This document shows, piece by piece, positions 7,437-14,796 of a DNA stretch of 20,975 nt. Below the pieces are notes generated by a model that ran no database searches, was not told where the DNA came from, and saw nothing but the letters and a program-made list of their open reading frames with translations. This DNA comes from a virus. Where the stretch lies: positions 1-20,975 of the IMG/VR virus record IMGVR_UViG_3300037189_014309; one strand, 5' to 3'. The translations under genes and the position numbers were made by a program. The number at the start of each line of letters is the position of its first letter. Position 1 is the stretch's first letter.

Positions 7437-8967
7437 AATTGTTATCCTGGGCGGTGGCACAGCGGGTTGGCTGACAGCGTTGTTTATACAGCGCAACTGG
7501 CCTAAAACTGAAATTTCTGTTATTGAAGATCCTAACCGGCCACCTATTATTGCTGGCGAAAGCGGCAATACTACATTTGTAACTTTATTACGGCATCTTA
7601 AGATCGACAACGAAGACTTTATTAGAAAAATAAATGCCACTCCAAAACTAGGAGGAAAATTTACAGATTGGGGAGCATTAGATACAGAATTTATTCATTG
7701 CTTACAAACTGACTACGCTCCTTGGTTGGACGGGTGGACCGATTATGTTGAAAAAAACGATGGTGAAGAGTTAACCGTTGGAACTCTACTCAGCATAATG
7801 ACTGCTGAAAGAGCCAAGGATACTTATTTAAAAACACTTATTGGCAACAATACGCCATTAGCCGATGCATTTTTTGCCAACTATTATATTAAAGAAAATA
7901 AAGTTCCGTTTGGTGCAACTAGCGAAATACCTTGCACACCTATGTGGCATTTTGAGAGTAGAGGCGCTGCCGCATATTTTAAACAAACAGGTCTTGATCG
8001 AAAAATCAATCTAATTGAAGGCAAATTTCAAGAAGCAGTTCGCAACGAAAAGGGTGACATTACTGCTATTAAGTTAGATGGCGATAGAACTATTGAAGGC
8101 GATTGGTTTTTTGATTGTAGTGGATTTGCTCGCTTGCTCATGGGCAAAACCATGGAGGAGCCTATTGTTGATAATACAAATTATTTTCCTGCTAGATCGG
8201 TTGTTGCATGGTGGGACGAACCATGCCCATGTGTAACTACTAATGCAACTGCTATGAAATACGGTTGGTCTTGGAACATCAATATACGTAACAGATCGGG
8301 CAACGGATACATCTATGATCCAGATCATATCAGCTTAGATCAAGCTGTTGAAGAAGCAAGTCAACGATTTAATAAAAAAATAGAACCAATAGCTAACTTT
8401 AGTTTTATGCCAGGCATGATGCGTCGAGCATGGAGAAATAACGTGTTTGCTATTGGATTGAGCAGTGGATTCTTAGAGCCGTTAGAAGCCAACGGTATTG
8501 CTGTTATTGTCGAAAGTTTGTTTGGCATACAAGATTACTGGAATCCTGCAACTAAAGATTATCCTACCACTACAGTTAATAGATTTAATGATAGGATATG
8601 GAAAATCACTGAAGATATTAGTGATTTTCTTACACTCCATTACCGGGGAAATCGAACTGATACCGAGTTTTGGCGCAGTCACAAGTACGATGCTTTTAGA
8701 ATTCCTGATTCTTTAAGATCTAAACTAGATAGCTGGAAAGAATTCTTTTATAATAACAAGCCTGAACCGTGGGCAACTGGGTATTCTTCCACTGCATGGT
8801 TAATGGTTATTCAAGGATTAGGAATTTTTAACCATGCGCCGCAATCAGAAATGCAAAAAAAGTTTCTACCAATAGGAAAAAATGTGCTAAATATAAACAA
8901 ACTAAAGTATCAAAAGTTAGTTGAGCCGTTTTGGACCATTGAAGAGTGGTTAAAGAAAACTACATAA
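7420..8967 (+). CDS. Flavin-dependent halogenase FDH3, divergent subgroup
   Basis: This 515-residue halogenase is distinct from the other four. GGGTAG lies at 11-16, but the usual GVGE-S/G-ST block is replaced by AGESGNTTF at 45-53. The conserved lysine is Lys76 in ATPKLGGKF, the FAD motif DCSGF is at 232-236, the tryptophan motif is WSWNIN at 283-288 (Asn in place of Pro), and the late motif is LEPLEANGI with Glu356. Key chemistry residues are kept, so it should still be a halogenase, probably with a different substrate. The start is a TTG at 7420: no in-frame ATG precedes the FAD motif, and an AGAGGA ribosome site lies 7 bases upstream. It overlaps FDH2 by 17 bases. It could instead be a flavin monooxygenase that has lost halogenation, given the altered W-x-W-x-I-P. 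Confidence 0.87.
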   Translation: MNTNSKIVILGGGTAGWLTALFIQRNWPKTEISVIEDPNRPPIIAGESGNTTFVTLLRHLKIDNEDFIRKINATPKLGGKFTDWGALDTEFIHCLQTDYAPWLDGWTDYVEKNDGEELTVGTLLSIMTAERAKDTYLKTLIGNNTPLADAFFANYYIKENKVPFGATSEIPCTPMWHFESRGAAAYFKQTGLDRKINLIEGKFQEAVRNEKGDITAIKLDGDRTIEGDWFFDCSGFARLLMGKTMEEPIVDNTNYFPARSVVAWWDEPCPCVTTNATAMKYGWSWNINIRNRSGNGYIYDPDHISLDQAVEEASQRFNKKIEPIANFSFMPGMMRRAWRNNVFAIGLSSGFLEPLEANGIAVIVESLFGIQDYWNPATKDYPTTTVNRFNDRIWKITEDISDFLTLHYRGNRTDTEFWRSHKYDAFRIPDSLRSKLDSWKEFFYNNKPEPWATGYSSTAWLMVIQGLGIFNHAPQSEMQKKFLPIGKNVLNINKLKYQKLVEPFWTIEEWLKKTT

Positions 8968-8970
8968 ATA
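8963..8970 (+). promoter_or_regulatory. T4-type late promoter octamer CATAAATA
   Basis: CATAAATA overlaps the FDH3 stop codon and lies 20 bases before the next ATG. It matches the NATAAATA form of the late promoter box described for T4-like cyanophages and T4's TATAAATA with one change. A start 6-7 bases beyond the box would fall just before the AAGGAG ribosome site at 8978-8983, a geometry that suits a short leader. It would let the 78-residue gene be made late and independently of the halogenases. Confidence 0.5.
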
Positions 8971-8990
8971 CTTATAGAAGGAGAGCATAA

Positions 8991-9227
8991 ATGCCAATTT
9001 ACCAAGGAATTTACAGAGATGGGGACAACCCAAATACCCATAAACTTCATGTTTATAGAGTATTTTGTGAAGCAAACAGCAGACAGGATGCAGATGATAT
9101 TTTTTACTCAAACCACGGACCAAAGTGGGTTGTAGCAGGAGCTCAGAAAGTTCTTGACGAATCTACAGTACCTGAAGATACTGTATTTGAAGTATTAAAT
9201 CCTAATCACGATTTTCCACTACCTTAA
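8991..9227 (+). CDS. Small protein of unknown function (78 aa)
   Basis: I do not recognise this protein. It is soluble, mixed in charge, with the text YQGIYRDGDNPNTHK, an AxSRQDADDIFY helix-like stretch, GPKWVVAGAQKV and an acidic end with NPNHDFPLP. It has one Trp, three Tyr-containing segments and one Cys, and no signal peptide or membrane span. The start is well supported: AAGGAG lies 7 bases upstream, the best ribosome site in this half of the window, behind a late-type promoter box. It is last in the halogenase strand, and its stop directly abuts the stop of the opposing operon. Possible roles include a small virion or regulatory protein, or a substrate or carrier for the enzymes around it. 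None of these is shown by the sequence. Confidence 0.78.
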   Translation: MPIYQGIYRDGDNPNTHKLHVYRVFCEANSRQDADDIFYSNHGPKWVVAGAQKVLDESTVPEDTVFEVLNPNHDFPLP

Positions 9228-9833
9228 TCACAATTTATAGAAGAATTTTTTAGATTCTTCCTGCACTGCCTGGCTAGCATACTCGAAGGGTAACCCTAAA
9301 CAAGGTCGAGTATCAAATTTACGCCAGGCATCTTTGCCTTCAGCAAATACATATTGTAAAAAGCACTGGACCTGTTTCTTACCAGGATTTGGGTTGCGCC
9401 AATGCTTTTGATCTCTACCGCAATATACAATAGCCTGGCATTCTTCTAGGTCAAATTCGTGCGCTTGCCCGTTTCGATCTTCAACGATCAGTGGCCATGG
9501 TACATCTTTTTCCAAGCAGATTGACACAGAAATCTCACTGCTAGGTTTATCATAGTGTTTGTCTAGACAAGTATTATTGTAATATATTCTTGCATATGAA
9601 TATACCGGGATGATCTTTGCACCAAGAACTTCTTCAATTCTAGGTTGTACAGTGACCATTAGTGCTTCCATCATTAAGGGGCTGTATCTAGCAAATGTAT
9701 TTTCACACACATCGTCTAACTGTCCATTAGGATATAATGCGTGACACGCAGTTTCTTGCATTTCAAATTCTAAAGTAGTAAACTTTGCCAAATCTTTGCT
9801 AATAATATTGTCTATGATATAAAAATCTTCCAT
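9228..9833 (-). CDS. Prolyl-4-hydroxylase-like 2OG-Fe(II) oxygenase (OxyB)
   Basis: The 201-residue protein is a P4H-type 2OG oxygenase. The core is YSYARIYYNN leading into KHYDKPSSEIS, where His93 and Asp95 form the H-x-D iron motif. The distal ligand is His144 in RDQKHWRNP, and Lys152/153 may bind 2OG. Strands between them (PWPLIVEDRNG, LEECQAIVYCG) fit a double-stranded beta-helix. The substrate is unknown; relatives hydroxylate proteins or free amino acids. It is the last gene of the minus-strand operon, separated by 9 bases from OxyC, and has its own strong ribosome site (AAGGAG), unlike most of its neighbours. It is the only oxygenase here whose start is not overlapped by the upstream gene, so it may be expressed at a different level. 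Confidence 0.87.
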   Translation of the reverse strand: MEDFYIIDNIISKDLAKFTTLEFEMQETACHALYPNGQLDDVCENTFARYSPLMMEALMVTVQPRIEEVLGAKIIPVYSYARIYYNNTCLDKHYDKPSSEISVSICLEKDVPWPLIVEDRNGQAHEFDLEECQAIVYCGRDQKHWRNPNPGKKQVQCFLQYVFAEGKDAWRKFDTRPCLGLPFEYASQAVQEESKKFFYKL

Positions 9834-9842
9834 ATTCGCTCC

Positions 9843-10385
9843 TTAAATTAAAGGCATTAGTCCCATGTTAGTAAAAGGGCGCTCTATAAAATCCATGCTA
9901 GGTGTTGTTACAATATCAAATCCTATCGTAGTTCTGACACCCTGAAACGGAGTTATAGCTTCTACCATGTGTTGCCTGTGTCCTGGACCAAAATAAATCT
10001 GTCCAGGTTTATTTACAATTTCGTAATTTTCAAATACTGTTTTTGTGTTTTTAGGATCAATACAAATATATCCATGATATTCAAAATCATGACCGTGCCA
10101 TTTTAATAGTTGGTCTTGCGTGTGATAATTAATCCAGGCTTGAAACCATAATGGACGATCATTACCTAACTGTTCTCTTATCAAGTTACGTAGTTCTTTA
10201 TAAATTTGATAAAAAGAAGTAGACGGCGATGTTAATGCAAAAATATTATACATATGATACGACCATGTTGAATCTTTACTAGGAAAAATTTCAGTAAACA
10301 ATCGATGTGCCCTACTGATATCATCAAAAATTAAATCTTGATTGTTAGCAATGTAATCTGATTGATATAAAGTATAATCAGTCAT
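9843..10385 (-). CDS. 2OG-Fe(II) oxygenase-like protein (OxyC)
   Basis: The 180-residue protein has a double-stranded beta-helix core with the metal loop KWHGHDFEYHGYI: His97 and His99, then Asp100 and His104. Next come KPGQIYFGPG, a late HRQHMVE (His136 or His139) and Arg151 in GVRTTIGFDI. This pattern (His loop, P-G turn, H-x(2-3)-H, R-x-T-I-x-F) matches 2OG-dependent oxygenases, although it is ambiguous whether an H-x-H or an H-D pair holds the iron. It has little visible similarity to the other oxygenases outside the ligand motifs. The start overlaps the OxyD stop by 4 bases, so translation is coupled. It could be a non-catalytic relative if the first ligand pair is not functional. Confidence 0.75.
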   Translation of the reverse strand: MTDYTLYQSDYIANNQDLIFDDISRAHRLFTEIFPSKDSTWSYHMYNIFALTSPSTSFYQIYKELRNLIREQLGNDRPLWFQAWINYHTQDQLLKWHGHDFEYHGYICIDPKNTKTVFENYEIVNKPGQIYFGPGHRQHMVEAITPFQGVRTTIGFDIVTTPSMDFIERPFTNMGLMPLI

Positions 10386-10990
10386 ACAAATATTTTTCCT
10401 AGATTAATGTTAATTAAGCATCTAAAATCAGATTCTTTACAAAAACTAGCAGTATGATAGTAGTGTCCCGGAAATGCTAACAGCTTACCTTTCTTTGGTG
10501 TTATTCTATGTTTAATAGTAAAATTATCTTCTTTAATGCGGTCAATGTCTGCTTGCCCAGAATCGTAAGTATCATTTGTTTCGTTAAAAATAATAGTATC
10601 ACCGTCACTGTCATTTACATAATAGATTGCATTCCAGTGCGGAAAAAAACTATCAATATGTGGCAAAAGCATATCTGCATCTGGAAGATTATTAGGCAAA
10701 GTTAAATTAGCCCTCATTCTATACATTCTATTAAATGGCAATTTAGATTGACTAGTTAAACTTAGTACCAGTGGATAAACTAACTGGAAGAAATTACTTG
10801 TAGGTTTATTGTTTTCATAAAAGAAATGATTGAACCCCACTGGATTACGATTTAGTCCTTTAAAACAATCGTCGCCCGACACCATGTTTTTATTTAATAC
10901 CCATGGAAATTCCCAACTTGTAAATGTTTCAAGGAGATGGTTTTGATAATCTACTGGTATTACATTATCAATTTCTATAATATCATTCAT
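10382..10990 (-). CDS. Prolyl-4-hydroxylase-like 2OG-Fe(II) oxygenase (OxyD)
   Basis: The 202-residue protein shows a complete facial triad and 2OG site: LLPHIDSFFP gives His111 and Asp113, PGHYYHTA gives the distal His179, and DFRCLININ gives Arg190. The order Y-x-M-R-x-N, H-x-D, YYVNDSDGDTIIF and P-x-KGKLLAFPGHYYH is typical of the P4H-like branch often found in marine T4-like phages. It resembles OxyH in the same operon (H-x-D, YYVN-x2-DG-x-T, GK-x3-F-x-G-x-YH), so the two may be distant duplicates. The start overlaps the OxyE stop by 8 bases and no clear ribosome site is seen. The substrate is unknown. Confidence 0.88.
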   Translation of the reverse strand: MNDIIEIDNVIPVDYQNHLLETFTSWEFPWVLNKNMVSGDDCFKGLNRNPVGFNHFFYENNKPTSNFFQLVYPLVLSLTSQSKLPFNRMYRMRANLTLPNNLPDADMLLPHIDSFFPHWNAIYYVNDSDGDTIIFNETNDTYDSGQADIDRIKEDNFTIKHRITPKKGKLLAFPGHYYHTASFCKESDFRCLININLGKIFV

Positions 10991-11597
10991 TTCTTTTTAT
11001 ATTTCCTGATATTGATATTCTTAAATCATCCGATGTAGTAAATGGATAGACCATATGCTGTAAGCATGACGGGAATAAGAATATGTTTCCTTCAAACTGT
11101 TTATCTACTGGAAATTCTGCTTCTCTAATTTCACCAAATACATTAGTATAAAAAAAACTAAACATGCCGGCCCTTGGAACATTAGAATTTTTAGATATGC
11201 TTGTAGCTAACTCGTCATTAATGTCATATGGTACCTTTAACCATATAACAAAACTAAAATCTCCGTCGTGTAAATGTATAGGATTAAATTCATGTTTCTT
11301 TTGAAAATTTGCCCAGAATAGTCTTAATGATAAATTATCTCCAGTTAAATTTTTTCCTGTAAATGAAATATTAAATCCTGCCGCATACGCTTGAGCAAGG
11401 TTAACTACATATTTTTCTAAATTAGTTCTTGATTTTTCTAATAAGTATGAAGATTCTAAGTTACCTGCTAATTTTTCTATCAGGCGATTTTCTAAATCAA
11501 GTTCGGCTATTTCTGCTTTTAATTCTTCAAGCAATTCTGCAGGCACTGAATCCTTAATAAATCCGTAATTTGAAAAATTTCCGTAGGCTATACTCAT
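10983..11597 (-). CDS. 2OG-Fe(II) oxygenase-like protein, HxH type (OxyE)
   Basis: The 204-residue protein contains the loop IHLHDGDFSFVIWL (His108, His110, Asp111), a PRAGMFSFFY strand, LFPSCLQHMVYP with His181, and DLRISISGN with Arg193. This is the same arrangement as OxyA, OxyI and OxyK (PF13759/TIGR02466-like), with H-x-H-D-G replacing H-x-H-P-N. The N-terminal 80 residues look largely helical (ELLEELKAEIAELDLENRL) and may form a lid or dimer surface. The ATG overlaps the OxyF stop by 4 bases, with a GGAA about 8 bases upstream. Iron binding by the H-x-H pair is inferred from alignment of the motifs by eye; the substrate is unknown. Confidence 0.8.
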   Translation of the reverse strand: MSIAYGNFSNYGFIKDSVPAELLEELKAEIAELDLENRLIEKLAGNLESSYLLEKSRTNLEKYVVNLAQAYAAGFNISFTGKNLTGDNLSLRLFWANFQKKHEFNPIHLHDGDFSFVIWLKVPYDINDELATSISKNSNVPRAGMFSFFYTNVFGEIREAEFPVDKQFEGNIFLFPSCLQHMVYPFTTSDDLRISISGNIKRNE

Positions 11598-12205
11598 ACA
11601 CTAATTCCAAAAAAGGTAATAGTTAGTCTAGAATTTTCCAATGTATCTCCGAAATACCCATCAGCCGCATGCCATACATTTGGGGCAAACATTACACATC
11701 TATTAAAGTTATTTTCAACAGTCATTGTTTTTTTAAAATATTCACGTTGCTCTGTTTTTGATGAGATAAATTTGTTTCTTTCTGCTGGATCTGTTTTTAA
11801 TTCTTCAAAGAACGCATCATTAAAATTAATATCAGTGTTAGATATTTTTTCATAAAATGAAATCCCTGTGTTAGGACTTGCAAGTTTATCTAAAAAAATA
11901 ACGCCTGCTATATTAAAATGCGGTTCGTCCTGATGTAACCATCCTAGATTATAACTGCCATCTACTGATGCAAAATTTATTTTTAATAAACTAAAAGAAT
12001 TTTTATCATGTACATGAGTAATTAATAAACTAGCAAATTTATTAAAAAGGTCTAAATTTAATTGATCTAATGTAGTTGTACGAACACCCGGCCATGTTGA
12101 TTTTTCATCTTTAGAAAAAGATTGTTTTAAAGCATAATGCCGCCATAGGTCAGGTGCTTCAAAAAAATTATCAACTACTTTGATAGGCTGTGGTAAAATT
12201 CTCAT
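11594..12205 (-). CDS. 2OG-Fe(II) oxygenase, DUF6445-like (OxyF)
   Basis: The 203-residue protein starts with a VVDNFFEAPDLWRHYAL segment, then STWPGVRT, GWLHQDEPHFNIAGVIFL (His91, Asp93), NTGISFYE, VWHAADGYFG (His179) and NSRLTITFF (Arg193). The order fits the DUF6445-like group of predicted 2OG oxygenases, a family name I give from memory. All three iron ligands and the 2OG Arg are present. It is a close paralogue of OxyG, its upstream neighbour: both share FYEDPDLWR-type, WPG-x-RT, GW-x-H-x-D, AGVI-x-L and WH-x-AD-x-FG motifs. They probably arose by tandem duplication. The 4-base overlap with OxyG implies coupled translation; there is no obvious ribosome site of its own. Confidence 0.86.
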   Translation of the reverse strand: MRILPQPIKVVDNFFEAPDLWRHYALKQSFSKDEKSTWPGVRTTTLDQLNLDLFNKFASLLITHVHDKNSFSLLKINFASVDGSYNLGWLHQDEPHFNIAGVIFLDKLASPNTGISFYEKISNTDINFNDAFFEELKTDPAERNKFISSKTEQREYFKKTMTVENNFNRCVMFAPNVWHAADGYFGDTLENSRLTITFFGISV

Positions 12206-12909
12206 GTTTTTATAAAAAATACTTGCGTTAATCTAGTATCATCTTTAGTAGTTCCAAAGAAATTATCAGCACTATGCCAACATCTGGAATCAAACATTAC
12301 TAAACGATTATACACAGTATCTACTGTAATACTTTTTTTGAAAAAAGTCAACTGTTCTTCTCGATATTTTGCTAAAATAACTCGTTCTTCTGGACTAGTT
12401 TGATTAACATCTTTTTCGTACAGTTTGGTATACTTCTCTCCATTAAAATCTGTAGAGTCTTCATAGATAGTAGTACCAGATCCTATTGGCGCATTTTTAC
12501 TGAGATATATTACGCCCGCAACTTGAAAAGCTGGATCGTCATCGTGAACCCATCCTCTGCCAAATGATTCGTCAATTAGTTGGAATCCTGTTTGTATTTC
12601 TCTTGCTTTACTAATACCGTATTCTTTTAGTATGAACAAAAGTTTTTTCATAGTAACTTTGAACAAATCTGGATTAAGTCTATGTAATAATTCTGTTCTG
12701 ATTCCAGGCCAATTGCCTCTACTACCTTTAAAAAACTCTTGATCTAATGCGTAGTCTCTCCAAAGATCTGGATCTTCGTAAAAATTGTCAACAACTATAG
12801 TTGGAAATTTAGGATACAAAAAATGATTTTTTAAGTCGTTAGATTTAATAAAATCAGCACTAGTCTGATTTTGATAATTTATAAATCTGTTTAAAAATTT
12901 ATCATCCAT
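12202..12909 (-). CDS. 2OG-Fe(II) oxygenase, DUF6445-like (OxyG)
   Basis: The 235-residue paralogue of OxyF has a longer N-terminus (about 30 extra residues) before VVDNFYEDPDLWRDYAL. The catalytic motifs are GWVHDDDPAFQVAGVIYL with His122 and Asp124, SGTTIYE, CWHSADNFFG with His212, and DTRLTQVFF with Arg226. An insertion between the strands (about residues 150-190, charged) is also present in OxyF and may shape substrate entry. The start overlaps the OxyH stop by 8 bases. As with its twin, the sequence says nothing about the substrate. The pair may modify successive positions or act as a heterodimer; both ideas are inference. Confidence 0.86.
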   Translation of the reverse strand: MDDKFLNRFINYQNQTSADFIKSNDLKNHFLYPKFPTIVVDNFYEDPDLWRDYALDQEFFKGSRGNWPGIRTELLHRLNPDLFKVTMKKLLFILKEYGISKAREIQTGFQLIDESFGRGWVHDDDPAFQVAGVIYLSKNAPIGSGTTIYEDSTDFNGEKYTKLYEKDVNQTSPEERVILAKYREEQLTFFKKSITVDTVYNRLVMFDSRCWHSADNFFGTTKDDTRLTQVFFIKT

Positions 12910-13489
12910 TTTTAATATCAGCAGTAAAATTAATTGTGATTGCTATTCGTTTGTTAAGCATCTTAGGACATGTGCTTGCGTGGTAATGCCACCCGTTGAA
13001 TAGTACTGCTTTACCTTTTTCTGGCATTGACCTGTGTAATACATTATACTTTTCGCTGGCTTCTGTTTCTCTAAAAACAACAGTTTCGCCGTCTGCTTTA
13101 TTAACATAGTAAACTGCCACATAGTGTTCTTGTTCAAAATCTCTATGAGGAGTATTATATTTGTACGGCATGTTGGGTAATGGGTATCGAGTGTTTAATA
13201 AAAATCCCACACGTATACGCAATAGATCTAAAATTTTAAAATTGCCGGCTTGTTCTAATCCTTCTAACAAAGGTTTAAAAAAATCTAAATGAGGATTATC
13301 TTTATTTGGATAGTAAATTAGATTACCAAAGCTAGGGATTGATGCAGTTAATGGGCTTGCAACTTCGTTAGTTGTGTCTTCCATAAAATGCCAGTCAAAA
13401 TTAATATCAGTTAGGTAATTATAAATTTCATCCTGAAAACTAGGGCTTACAACATTATTGTATTCTCTTGGTTTAAATATTTCTGTCAT
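12902..13489 (-). CDS. Prolyl-4-hydroxylase-like 2OG-Fe(II) oxygenase (OxyH)
   Basis: Read from the ATG at 13489, the protein has 195 residues. A longer frame opens at 13516, but only the inner start has a good ribosome site (AGGA, 7 bases upstream) and it lessens overlap with the upstream gene. Motifs are RIRVGFLLN, NTPHRDFEQEHYVAVYYVN with His115 and Asp117, DGETVVFRE, KGKAVLFNGWHYHAS with His168/His170, and KRIAITINF with Arg181. This is a complete P4H-like 2OG oxygenase and the nearest relative of OxyD in the window. It lies between the JmjC-like gene and OxyG. The substrate is unknown. Confidence 0.88.
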   Translation of the reverse strand: MTEIFKPREYNNVVSPSFQDEIYNYLTDINFDWHFMEDTTNEVASPLTASIPSFGNLIYYPNKDNPHLDFFKPLLEGLEQAGNFKILDLLRIRVGFLLNTRYPLPNMPYKYNTPHRDFEQEHYVAVYYVNKADGETVVFRETEASEKYNVLHRSMPEKGKAVLFNGWHYHASTCPKMLNKRIAITINFTADIKNG

Positions 13490-14204
13490 GATTAATCCTA
13501 TAATAGTTTCTATCAATTGAGTTAGATTGGGGATCTGTTGGAAATCTATTCCAACATGGAACGCTCATACTTAATCGTTGGCCTTTAGGATATGCACAAT
13601 GCAACATTCTTGACGGTATGTATAAAGCATCTCCAGGTTTAAGAGTAACATGTAGTGCTACTTCTAGTTGATCTTCTGTTACTTTATTATTCACAATACC
13701 AACTTTGTGCATATACGAAACTCTATTATTAAAAACTTTCCACTCGGTTTCACCTTCTACTTGAAAAATAAAATTTGCCGAGTAGTCATCGTGTATAGGA
13801 AATGATGTTGCATCGTCTAATCCGCAGTAGACATGGATTGCGGCATTTACTGCAAATATACTTTCTATTTCTTTTAACAACTCATTAGTTTTTAAACTAT
13901 GAAATGCATAATTAGTAATAACGAAACCCCATCCTTCATTAATTCGTTTTGCACACCATGCTTTATCTTGTATTTTTTTGTTCCATATCCATGATTTTGA
14001 ATGTTCTGGTATTTCAACCTTCATGTCTTCATTGGGGTTGATCATTTCAAAGAAATAAAATTGAGGATTATTAAGACAGTATTCAACGTCATCCCATGAC
14101 AGATATTCTCCGGGGTTTTTCATCAATCCTGGAAAATAATGAGGCTTGTCCTCATATAAAAGATTAGTCTCTTGTAATATTCTGTATGCTATATCGCTCA
14201 TCAT
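13473..14204 (-). CDS. JmjC/cupin-type 2OG oxygenase (cupin_4/cupin_8-like)
   Basis: The 243-residue protein is of a different oxygenase class from its neighbours. Its motifs are ATSFPIHDDYSANFIFQVEG with His138 and Asp140, ETEWKVFNN with Lys156, LKPGDALYIPSRMLHCAYP with His202, and QRLSMSVPCWNR. This is the JmjC-type layout seen in bacterial ribosomal oxygenases and cupin_4/cupin_8 proteins, which hydroxylate protein side chains (for example YcfD on a ribosomal protein Arg). That precedent makes a protein or peptide target plausible here. Two adjacent ATG codons exist; the second (14201) is 6 bases from AAGGA and may be the real start. It overlaps OxyI by about 40 bases, the largest overlap in the operon. 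Confidence 0.84.
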   Translation of the reverse strand: MMSDIAYRILQETNLLYEDKPHYFPGLMKNPGEYLSWDDVEYCLNNPQFYFFEMINPNEDMKVEIPEHSKSWIWNKKIQDKAWCAKRINEGWGFVITNYAFHSLKTNELLKEIESIFAVNAAIHVYCGLDDATSFPIHDDYSANFIFQVEGETEWKVFNNRVSYMHKVGIVNNKVTEDQLEVALHVTLKPGDALYIPSRMLHCAYPKGQRLSMSVPCWNRFPTDPQSNSIDRNYYRINHDRNI

Positions 14205-14796
14205 CCGTCCTTATAATTTTCATATTAAAAGAAATTGAAATTCTTTCCTCATCTGTTTCATTTGATGAAACACCGTGCGGCAACCATCCTGGAAACATGA
14301 TCAATCTGCTAGTTACTGGATCATAACTAATTGCCGATGCGCTGATAGGTTTAAAATTTTTCATAGGAGCAAAAGATACTGTACAAAAATCTTGCATAAA
14401 ATTTTTATACACAGTAAATTTACCCTGACCTGGTTTAGCCTTTACATAAAATGCGCCAGATACAAATGAACCATCGTGCATGTGTACCATATTTGAATTA
14501 AATTTATAATTAATGTTAAACCATAAATTTTCTAAAACAGGAAAACACCATTCTTCGTCAAAGCCAAAATCTCTTATACAGTTGTGCGTCTGTTCTATGA
14601 TCTTATCTTCGAGTACTTTTAACTCTGGAAATATACCTGGCCTAAAATCTTTACTTTGCCAACCACCGTCATTGCTTAATTTTCTCCCAACTGGATCCTG
14701 TTCTTTTAAAGAATGACATAGTTTGACCATGTCAGATGTGTCAATACCTGTGTCTTCCCACCAAACTGGTGTTGGAAAGTATAAATCAAAATTCAT
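14164..14796 (-). CDS. 2OG-Fe(II) oxygenase, PF13759/TIGR02466-like, HxH type (OxyI)
   Basis: The 210-residue protein begins with LYFPTPVWWED, the classic start of this family. It continues with LWFNINYKFN, VHMHDGSFVSGAFYVKA (His105, His107, Asp108), GQGKFTVYKN, LIMFPGWLPHGVSSN with His174, and ERISISFNMKI with Arg185. SG-x-FYV after the metal loop and the late FPGWLPH are strongly diagnostic. As in OxyA, OxyE and OxyK, the metal loop reads H-x-H. The gene sits between OxyJ (4-base overlap) and the JmjC-like gene. The C-terminus (DDERYSIQNITRD) is polar and probably disordered. Relatives are common in marine phages, mostly without known substrates. Confidence 0.87.
   Translation of the reverse strand: MNFDLYFPTPVWWEDTGIDTSDMVKLCHSLKEQDPVGRKLSNDGGWQSKDFRPGIFPELKVLEDKIIEQTHNCIRDFGFDEEWCFPVLENLWFNINYKFNSNMVHMHDGSFVSGAFYVKAKPGQGKFTVYKNFMQDFCTVSFAPMKNFKPISASAISYDPVTSRLIMFPGWLPHGVSSNETDEERISISFNMKIIRTDDERYSIQNITRD

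Noticed and set aside
4459-9227. A bacterial natural-product gene cluster on a chromosome.
   Set aside because: The flanking gp14 and gp15 proteins, the late-promoter octamers and the overlapping gene style are of a T4-like phage. No synthetase, transporter or regulator typical of such clusters is present.
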